Shown: positions 17,977 through 24,427 of the stretch, piece after piece | Layout: every line of letters begins with the position of its first letter | Position numbering within the stretch: the stretch's first letter is position 1 | From: Sphingobacterium pedocola | Lineage (GTDB): Bacteria; Bacteroidota; Bacteroidia; Sphingobacteriales; Sphingobacteriaceae | Direction of reading: 5' to 3' | Assembly (NCBI RefSeq): GCF_015209965.1 | Contig: NZ_MU158692.1 | Span: forward strand, 105,310-169,309 | Length of the DNA: 64,000 nt | Notes under the pieces: generated by a model | Seen by the model: the letters and a program-made list of their open reading frames with translations, nothing else | The model's database searches: none | Told to the model about the DNA's origin: nothing | Made by a program: the position numbers and the translations under genes

Positions 17977-18360
17977 ATGGCAATAAAATTCAATGTCCAC
18001 GAAATTGGCAACCGCATTGAACCCAACGCACCAAAGAAATTTTATGCCCGCCCCATTAGTTCGGGCGAAAAGACCTTAGATGATTTAGCTGCCGAAATTT
18101 CGCAGGCATCTTCCTTAACAGAAGCTGATGTGTATGCTGTACTCCAAAGCCTGGTACGTGAAATCCCACGGGCTATTTCAGACGGTTATATTGTAAGGCT
18201 TGGCAATTTCGGTTCGTTTAGAATGAGTGCCAACAGTACCGGAAGCGAAACCTCAAACAAGGTTTCAGAAGAAAACATCTACAAAAGAAGACTTATTTTC
18301 ACTGCCGGAAAACAGATGAAGAAAGCTTTGGAAAAAATCCAGTTCGAGAAAAACAAATAA
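17977..18360 (+). CDS. HU-related DNA-binding protein (HU_rel, TIGR01201 type)
   Basis: The 127-residue protein matches the Bacteroidota HU-related group: an N-terminal MAIKFNVHEIGNRIEPNAPKK beta extension, the helical dimer region (LDDLAAEISQASSLTEADVYAVLQSL) and the saddle beta-arms with RLGNFGSFR. It lacks the Pro-tipped long arm of canonical HU. It is expected to bind and bend DNA as a dimer in the nucleoid. A textbook promoter precedes it and a repeated hairpin follows it. Confidence 0.9.
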   Translation: MAIKFNVHEIGNRIEPNAPKKFYARPISSGEKTLDDLAAEISQASSLTEADVYAVLQSLVREIPRAISDGYIVRLGNFGSFRMSANSTGSETSNKVSEENIYKRRLIFTAGKQMKKALEKIQFEKNK

Positions 18361-18401
18361 GCTTTGAAAAGCTTTGCTACACGCAGCGTACAGTGTCAAA
18401 A

Positions 18402-18465
18402 AAATTGCCTATTCAATTTACCCAAATTGAATAGGCAATTTACTAAAAATGAATAGGCAATTTTT
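18402..18465. terminator. Terminator hairpin with an extra copy of its right arm
   Basis: AAATTGCCTATTCAATTT (18402-18419), loop ACCC, AAATTGAATAGGCAATTT (18424-18441) form a perfect 18-bp stem. A third copy, TGAATAGGCAATTTTT, follows at 18450-18465, so the left arm could pair with either right arm. It lies between the converging HU-related and metF genes. Confidence 0.75.
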
Positions 18466-18488
18466 CGAATTGACCATATTGAAATTCT

Positions 18489-19445
18489 CTAAGCAAGCCT
18501 TTCGACAATCTTCTTTGTTGGCCCGGGATTACTCATGGTATAGAAATGCAGCACTGGCGCTCCAAATTTGATGAGTTCCTGACACATATCGACCATCCAT
18601 GTCGTACTGACTTCTTGCACTTCAATATTATTTTTACATTGGTCCACGGCATCACTTAGCTCCTCAGGGATGTCGAGGTGAAATATCTTCGGAAGGGCTA
18701 TTAGTTGCTTTTTTGTAGTCAGTGGCTTCAGCCCTGGTATGATCGGAATATGGATATCATGTTGTCTGCATTTGTTTACGAACGATTTATACTTTTCAAT
18801 GTCGAAAAACATCTGTGTAACAATAAACTCCGCTCCCATATCTACCTTTTTTTTCAACCATTTAAAATCTGTGTTGAAGTTGGGTGATTCAAAGTGTTTT
18901 TCCGGATAACCTGCAACGCCGATGCAAAAATCAGTTTTCGATGATATTTCGATGTCCTCGTGCAAATACTGGCCACGGTTCATATCTGCTACTTGCTGCA
19001 TTAAGTCGGTGGCATACGCATGTCCGCCTGGCGTAGGAATAAAATCCGAATCCCCTTTACGCGCATCGCCACGAAGAACCAACACATTGTCTATCCCTAA
19101 GAAATTAAGATCGATAAGTGCGTTCTCCGTTTCCTCTTTCGTAAATCCTCCGCATATCAAATGTGGTACAGCATCAACTTTATATTTACTCATGATGGCT
19201 GCACAAATAGCTACAGTACCCGGACGCTTGCGGTATGCAACTCGCTCGAGCAGTCCATTATCATGCTGTTTATACAGGTAATCTTCGCGGTGATAAGTAA
19301 CATCAATAAACGGAGGCCTGAACTCCATAAGTTCATCCATTGTCTTAAAAATACTTTGAATACCTTGTCCCTTTGCGGGAGGTAATAATTCAAAAGAAAA
19401 CAATGTCTTTCCCTTCGCGTTTTTAATATGATCAACGATTTTCAT
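18489..19445 (-). CDS. metF: 5,10-Methylenetetrahydrofolate reductase
   Basis: The 318-residue TIM-barrel flavoenzyme shows the family stretches FSFELLPPAKGQG, FIDVTYHRED, PHLICGGFTKEET, NVLVLRGDARKGD, CIGVAGYPEKH, LKKKVDMGAEFIVTQMFFD and PIIPGLKPLT. It reduces methylene-THF to methyl-THF with NADH and FAD to supply the methyl group for methionine. A SAM-I riboswitch precedes it on the same strand, giving feedback from S-adenosylmethionine. Length is normal for bacterial MetF. It is followed by the bidirectional hairpin shared with the HU-related gene. Confidence 0.97.
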   Translation of the reverse strand: MKIVDHIKNAKGKTLFSFELLPPAKGQGIQSIFKTMDELMEFRPPFIDVTYHREDYLYKQHDNGLLERVAYRKRPGTVAICAAIMSKYKVDAVPHLICGGFTKEETENALIDLNFLGIDNVLVLRGDARKGDSDFIPTPGGHAYATDLMQQVADMNRGQYLHEDIEISSKTDFCIGVAGYPEKHFESPNFNTDFKWLKKKVDMGAEFIVTQMFFDIEKYKSFVNKCRQHDIHIPIIPGLKPLTTKKQLIALPKIFHLDIPEELSDAVDQCKNNIEVQEVSTTWMVDMCQELIKFGAPVLHFYTMSNPGPTKKIVERLA

Positions 19446-19476
19446 CTAAATAAATTATCTTAAAGGTGATGAAACT

Positions 19477-19495
19477 TGCCTACCGCAGCTAGGCA
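19477..19495 (-). other. Hairpin in the metF leader, possible expression platform
   Basis: TGCCTA/TAGGCA with a 7-base loop, about 30 bases before the metF start and 100 bases beyond the riboswitch aptamer. There is no clear U-run after it, so translational control or a longer alternative pairing is as likely as termination. Confidence 0.35.
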
Positions 19496-19597
19496 TGAGC
19501 TATATTCACCATGGCCTTCTTGCTTAGTAAAGCATGCAGATTTCATTTGATTTTATAGTTTTAGGCTTAGAGAAAACGCAAGGGTTTCGTGTTTCAG

Positions 19598-19698
19598 CTT
19601 ATCTTTCCCGACCGATTACGAGTAGAATGCAGCACCTTGACTAAGTGTCAGGTTGCTAAGGCTTCAGCGGGTCTATTCCCTCTACCTTTCTCTATAAG
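19598..19698 (-). promoter_or_regulatory. SAM-I (S-box) riboswitch upstream of metF
   Basis: Read on the minus strand, the 101-base segment has the S-box core in the right order: P1 5' strand CTTATA with AGAG (from 19698), GAGGGA (19682-19677), GACCC (19673-19669), TGAAGCC (19666-19660), GCAACC (19656-19651), AAGGTGCT (19638-19631) and the closing GAAAGATAAG (19607-19598) that pairs with the start. It binds S-adenosylmethionine and is expected to lower metF expression when SAM is plentiful. About 150 bases of leader separate it from the metF start codon. Confidence 0.93.
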
Positions 19699-19731
19699 CG
19701 TTGCTAATATCGGTAATAAGAAGTAAAAAGT

Positions 19732-19739
19732 CAAAATTA
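19732..19739 (-). promoter_or_regulatory. Possible -7 box for the riboswitch-metF transcript
   Basis: TAATTTTG on the minus strand (19739-19732), about 34 bases before the riboswitch begins and just after the rimM stop. No good -33 TTTG is seen at the right distance, so this is tentative. Confidence 0.4.
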
Positions 19740-19741
19740 TT

Positions 19742-20266
19742 TTACGCCCTATACAAATCTACCAGTCCTTCGGGCAACTTTACTTCGATGATTTTCTCTT
19801 CTCCATCTATTGCAAGGATCAGATCATCGGAAAGTGGAAACATCAACTCTTTCCCATTCATATTTACCGTAGCGATAAACTGCTGCGGCATTTCCTCTAC
19901 AGCAGTAATCTCACCCAATTCGCCATGATGTTCATCCACCACCAAATAACCTATTAAATCTGAATATCGAAAATCATCTGGATCACGCACGGGCATTTTA
20001 TCATTCGGCAGATAGATTTTCTTGCGCAATAGCGGTTGAGCCTTGTCAATATGATCGATATCTTCAAATTTAGCGTAGGCGGTACTATTTTTTTGTAATT
20101 TCAATTCATCCACGAAATACGGGACAAGTTTCTTGTTCTCTTCCACAAAGAGTACATCAAATTCCAAATCCATGTAATCTTCAAACTCAAAAAAGATCTG
20201 AACTTCACCCTTTAGGCCTTTGGTCTTGGAGATATAACCGATATAAAAACTTTGATCTAGTGTCAT
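19742..20266 (-). CDS. rimM: Ribosome maturation factor RimM
   Basis: The protein has the RimM N-terminal barrel (FYIGYISKTKGLKGEVQIFF) and the C-terminal PRC-barrel with DLIGYLVVDEHHGELGEITAVEEMPQQ and IEVKLPEGLVDLYR. It assists late 30S assembly through protein S19. I chose the ATG at 20266 (MTLDQSFYIG), which matches the family start; an upstream in-frame ATG at 20293 would add nine residues. It lies just behind rpsP on the same strand, the order usual in bacteria, but a terminator-like hairpin stands between them. Confidence 0.95.
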   Translation of the reverse strand: MTLDQSFYIGYISKTKGLKGEVQIFFEFEDYMDLEFDVLFVEENKKLVPYFVDELKLQKNSTAYAKFEDIDHIDKAQPLLRKKIYLPNDKMPVRDPDDFRYSDLIGYLVVDEHHGELGEITAVEEMPQQFIATVNMNGKELMFPLSDDLILAIDGEEKIIEVKLPEGLVDLYRA

Positions 20267-20302
20267 GTTGTAATGTAAAAAAATGTCGGGCACCGAAGGA
20301 GA

Positions 20303-20335
20303 TATAAAAAAAGCCGGCTCCTAAGATCCGGCTTT
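20303..20335 (-). terminator. Terminator/attenuator between rpsP and rimM
   Basis: On the minus strand AAAGCCGG (20335-20328), loop of 10 bases, CCGGCTTT (20317-20310), running into an unbroken T-run to 20306. It lies 20 bases after the rpsP stop and would reduce readthrough into rimM. Confidence 0.7.
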
Positions 20336-20355
20336 CCTGAATACTTTGTGAAAGA

Positions 20356-20901
20356 TTAACCTTCAGTTTCTTCTGTGCTTTCTGCACCTTCAGTTGCTTC
20401 TGGAGCTTCTACTTCTTCTTCAGCAGGAGCTTCTTCAGCTACAGGAGCATTTTTAGCTGCGATAGCAGCTGCTTTTTCTTCTTTTTTCTTAGCTTCGGCG
20501 GCTAGAGCAACTTTTTTAGCTTCCTCTTTAGTTTGCGCTAAGCCTGATTTTTTACCCGAAATTTTAGCTTCGTTAGCTTCTGTCCAAGTAGCAAATTTTG
20601 CTTCAGCGGCGGCTTCGTCGAAAGCGCCTTTTTTGACACCACCTTGTAAGTGTTTTTTGTAAAGAACGCCTTTATCCGAAAGGATAGTACGAGCTGTGTC
20701 AGTAGGTTGTGCACCTTTATTCAACCAATCCAACGCTTTTTCAAAATCCAAAACGATAGTCGCCGGATTTGTGTTTGGATTGTAAGACCCTAAACGCTCA
20801 ATGAATTTACCATCACGTGGAGCACGTGAATCTGCTACTACTACGTGGTAAAAAGGACGTCCTTTTTTACCGTGTCTTTGCAATCTGATTTTAGTTGCCA
20901 T
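20356..20901 (-). CDS. rpsP: 30S ribosomal protein S16 with long acidic-Ala tail
   Basis: Residues 1-85 are a normal S16: MATKIRLQRHGKKGRPFYHVVVADSR is followed by RDGKFIERLGSYNPNTNP and DWLNKGAQPTDTARTIL. The remaining roughly 95 residues form a Lys/Ala then Glu/Ala-rich extension ending in acidic repeats, which many Bacteroidota S16 proteins share but which doubles the usual length of about 80-90. It sits in the body of the small subunit and is needed for assembly. A TATCTTTG box precedes it, and rimM follows behind a hairpin. Confidence 0.97.
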   Translation of the reverse strand: MATKIRLQRHGKKGRPFYHVVVADSRAPRDGKFIERLGSYNPNTNPATIVLDFEKALDWLNKGAQPTDTARTILSDKGVLYKKHLQGGVKKGAFDEAAAEAKFATWTEANEAKISGKKSGLAQTKEEAKKVALAAEAKKKEEKAAAIAAKNAPVAEEAPAEEEVEAPEATEGAESTEETEG

Positions 20902-20958
20902 GTTTTAATTTTAGTTATGTATTCAACATATCCCCCGTACAGCATGTAAGAGGGGACG

Positions 20959-20966
20959 CAAAGATA
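20959..20966 (-). promoter_or_regulatory. -7 box of the rpsP promoter
   Basis: TATCTTTG followed by CG on the minus strand (20966-20959), 58 bases before the rpsP start. The -33 region shows no clear TTTG. The box form fits a highly expressed Bacteroidota promoter. Confidence 0.55.
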
Positions 20967-21071
20967 GTAATTATTTTTTAGATTGATAACTAGGTATAAA
21001 GATAATCGACTTCGGTAACTCAAAAGAACCAAATATTCTGTAACTTCAACATTCCAAATTGACAGTTTCTA

Positions 21072-24000
21072 ATGGCTAAAATAGCTCCTCTAAAAATATT
21101 AAAAGCTTCTGCAGGCTCGGGTAAAACCTTCAGTCTTACTGTACATTACCTGACCTTGTTACTCTCCAAAGAAAACAGCTATCGTGAAATATTAGCTGTC
21201 ACCTTTACCAATAAGGCTACCGCTGAAATGAAAGAGCGCATCTTGGGTGTGCTTCAGGCGTTGGCTGTCGGAGAGGACAGCAAAAAAATCGACGATTACC
21301 GCCAACTATTGCTAACGCAATTTCCGACATGGGATTACGAAACTTTACAGGGAAAAGCAAATCAAGTCTATAGAAAGATATTACACGACTACAGTCATTT
21401 CACCATTAGCACCATTGATGGCTTCTCCCAAAAAGTAATCCGCAGTTTCACCTATGAACTCAATCTAGATGCGGGTTACAAAATCGAAATGAATACAAAC
21501 AAGGTAAAACAAGACCTGACCGTTATGCTCAATCAATTATTGGATGAGCGACCAGACTTGTTGGACTGGATTATCGCCTATGCCGAAAAGAAAATCGCTA
21601 ATAATGAGAATTGGAATTACCGTCAACAACTCATGAAACTTGCCGGTTTAATTTTTTCGGAGAATTTTCAGGAGTTCGATGGTTATCTGAATATTGCTGA
21701 CGCCAAAGAAGTTTTTAATTTGCTCGACAAAGAAGTAGATGCAACAACGAAGACCTTCCTTGAAGCATTCGGCCAAGCAATAACAACTTTTAATACGGTA
21801 TTTAGAAATTTCGGTATCGGAGCGGATGAACTGAAAGGAAAATCCCGAAATAAGCTCTTTTCCGCAAGCAAAACGAATCCCAACATCTCGAAATTATCAC
21901 CTACAGACCTGCAAAAAATATTTAATAAATTCTTGGGACTGATAGATAATGAAGATGCCTTCACCGACCAAAACAAGGATGTGAGGTATGATATCATCCA
22001 ACAGCTTACGCCTGTATTAAACAGTATCGCAGATCTGTATCGCTATTTCCCAAATTACCTTGCTTATCAAGCCGTAAAGAATAATCTGTACTATTTGAGA
22101 CTGCTCAAAGAAATGAGTGACCTACTGGGACAATGGAGAAAGGAAAACGGTGCGCAATTAATTTCAGACTCACAAATATTATTAAGCAAGCTGGGACTGG
22201 ATGAGCATAACGATCCGACTTTCATCTGGGAAAAAATAGGAAATCGATACAATTATTTCCTTTTTGACGAATTTCAGGATACTTCACGTATTCAATGGAA
22301 AAACTATAGTCCACTCCTGATCAATGCACTCGGAAATGCAACCGGGGAACTAAGCGAACACCTCATTGTAGGCGATGTGAAACAAAGCATTTACCGATGG
22401 AGAAATGGCGATTGGCGGATCCTACTCCATCAGGCCGAACAACAGGTAGCGGATACATTTCACCTCGCGCCCGATAATCGAAGCAGCTTTATTGAAAATG
22501 GAGCGTTAGAAACGAATTTTAGAAGTCTGCCCAATATCATTAGGCTAAATAACTACCTTTTCAAAACGATTCCGCATAAACTACAGGCTATACTGAACGA
22601 AAAGGTACTCGATAATCTTACTGCAGAAGGCAAAGAATGGTGGCGGGAGTCAGGCAATGATAATATGCTTATCAATGCCTACGAAAACAGTCAACAGCTC
22701 ATTCCTGAACGTAAACTAACCGACACCTCCAAGCTGGGATCGATAGACATTCTTTATTTTCCAGTCACTTCTGGTGCTTGGAGAAGAAACCAAGTGGAAG
22801 AGACGTCCATTGAAACATTGTGTAAGCAAATTGGTGAATGGATTGGAAGTAAGCGATATAAAGCCAATCAAATCGGTGTATTGGTACGTAGTAACGCACA
22901 GGCTAGGGTAGTGATTCAGCATTTGATGGATTTCAAAAACGCATATGCGATAGACTTTGAAGTCATCTCTGGAGATGCACTTGCACTGATCTCCAATGAC
23001 TCCATATTATTGTTGATTGAAACGCTCAAAGCCTTGGTATATAACTCGGACAAGCATATTATACATCGAGCAAAAATAGCCTACTTGTATCATGTCATGC
23101 AGCACAACGTGAGTTTCGACAATGCTATCTGGCTAGATTTTAAATCCAATGACATCAGAGGTCTGAATACGGTTTTACCCGATGAACTGATTAACAATTG
23201 GGAAAACTGGCAAAAGCTACCCCTGGTTCACCTAGTCGAAAAACTCATTGAAATCTACCATTTAACAGGCCGCGGAAACATTCACCTACCCTATATCTTA
23301 GCATTTAAAGACATAGTCACCTCGTTTTCCACCAATGGTGAACGTGGTATTATACAATTTTTGGACTTTTGGGAAGAAGATGGTAACCGTGCCGTTCTCC
23401 CTTCCAATGGAAAAGTAAATGCGATCGAGGTCACTACAATACACAAATCTAAAGGACTAGCTTACGATGTCGTCATGCTCCCTTTTTGCTCATGGGATCT
23501 TGACGGAATGACGAATGGTGATTTCTGGATACAGACTCACGACACGCCTTTTGCGCAATTAGGGAAGATCCCCATTAAATACAATGGACAAGTAGGCGAT
23601 TCCATCTTTTACAAACAGTACTTTGAAGAAATGCTCTTCAACTATATGGACGCGTTAAACACGTTATATGTGGCAACTACGCGGGCTGTCGAGCACCTCT
23701 ATATCTCCGCCCCTTTATTCAAAGAGACGGTAGACAAGAAAACAGGAGAAATTATGGGGTCAGAAATCAAAAATGAGTACATCAGTGACTTAGTATACCA
23801 AGTATTAGATCATGTTGAAGCCCCCTTCCGATTGGAAAACGGAGAATTTCACATACAGCACACTATCCTACAGGAGGGGGAGGAAACTATTTTTTCTGAT
23901 TTCGTTGCCTTAGATCGATATCCTGTTTCAAAGGAACTGGAAAAAGCCTTGGAAAAATCGTCGAAACGCACGATCAACAATATCCTAATGCTGGAAAAAG

Positions 24001-24425
24001 CGTCTCAATACGGTATCTTGGCGCACGAGATCATGTCCGAAGTGAGGACCGAAAATGACGTAGACGCACTGGTCGATAAATACATTGAAGAAGGAGTCTT
24101 ATCCAGAGAAGAGCGTCCGTTTATTTTGAAAGAGGTACAACAGATATGGCATCACCCTGAAATCAACAGGTGGTTGGCGGGCAATTATAAAATATGGAAT
24201 GAAGCAAGCATCATCACGGCGGATGGAGAGACAATACGTCCAGACAAGGTATTTACGAGTATCGAAGAAACGATTGTACTCGACTTTAAATTTACACAGG
24301 GCGATTATATCGGACATAAATCCCAAGTCGACAAATACACCAAGACATTACATGACCTCGGTTATAAAAATGTAAAAGGATATTTGTATTATGCCAAGTC
24401 CAATCAATTAGTTGAAGTAATCTAA
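21072..24425 (+). CDS. AddA-like UvrD/RecB helicase with C-terminal nuclease domain
   Basis: The 1117-residue protein has a Walker A motif ASAGSGKT at residues 12-19, motif Ia VTFTNKATAEMKERI, Walker B FDEFQDTSRIQW (Asp399), VGDVKQSIYRWRNGD, motif V with TIHKSKGLAYDVVMLP, motif VI YVATTRAVEHLY, and near the end a PD-(D/E)xK-type core: HEIM, RPDKVF and VLDFKFTQ. This is the AddA arrangement, a 3'-5' helicase plus nuclease that processes double-strand breaks for RecA. The partner gene follows after 2 bases. The family is known for resecting broken ends and degrading linear foreign DNA. Confidence 0.93.
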   Translation: MAKIAPLKILKASAGSGKTFSLTVHYLTLLLSKENSYREILAVTFTNKATAEMKERILGVLQALAVGEDSKKIDDYRQLLLTQFPTWDYETLQGKANQVYRKILHDYSHFTISTIDGFSQKVIRSFTYELNLDAGYKIEMNTNKVKQDLTVMLNQLLDERPDLLDWIIAYAEKKIANNENWNYRQQLMKLAGLIFSENFQEFDGYLNIADAKEVFNLLDKEVDATTKTFLEAFGQAITTFNTVFRNFGIGADELKGKSRNKLFSASKTNPNISKLSPTDLQKIFNKFLGLIDNEDAFTDQNKDVRYDIIQQLTPVLNSIADLYRYFPNYLAYQAVKNNLYYLRLLKEMSDLLGQWRKENGAQLISDSQILLSKLGLDEHNDPTFIWEKIGNRYNYFLFDEFQDTSRIQWKNYSPLLINALGNATGELSEHLIVGDVKQSIYRWRNGDWRILLHQAEQQVADTFHLAPDNRSSFIENGALETNFRSLPNIIRLNNYLFKTIPHKLQAILNEKVLDNLTAEGKEWWRESGNDNMLINAYENSQQLIPERKLTDTSKLGSIDILYFPVTSGAWRRNQVEETSIETLCKQIGEWIGSKRYKANQIGVLVRSNAQARVVIQHLMDFKNAYAIDFEVISGDALALISNDSILLLIETLKALVYNSDKHIIHRAKIAYLYHVMQHNVSFDNAIWLDFKSNDIRGLNTVLPDELINNWENWQKLPLVHLVEKLIEIYHLTGRGNIHLPYILAFKDIVTSFSTNGERGIIQFLDFWEEDGNRAVLPSNGKVNAIEVTTIHKSKGLAYDVVMLPFCSWDLDGMTNGDFWIQTHDTPFAQLGKIPIKYNGQVGDSIFYKQYFEEMLFNYMDALNTLYVATTRAVEHLYISAPLFKETVDKKTGEIMGSEIKNEYISDLVYQVLDHVEAPFRLENGEFHIQHTILQEGEETIFSDFVALDRYPVSKELEKALEKSSKRTINNILMLEKASQYGILAHEIMSEVRTENDVDALVDKYIEEGVLSREERPFILKEVQQIWHHPEINRWLAGNYKIWNEASIITADGETIRPDKVFTSIEETIVLDFKFTQGDYIGHKSQVDKYTKTLHDLGYKNVKGYLYYAKSNQLVEVI

Positions 24426-24427
24426 TC

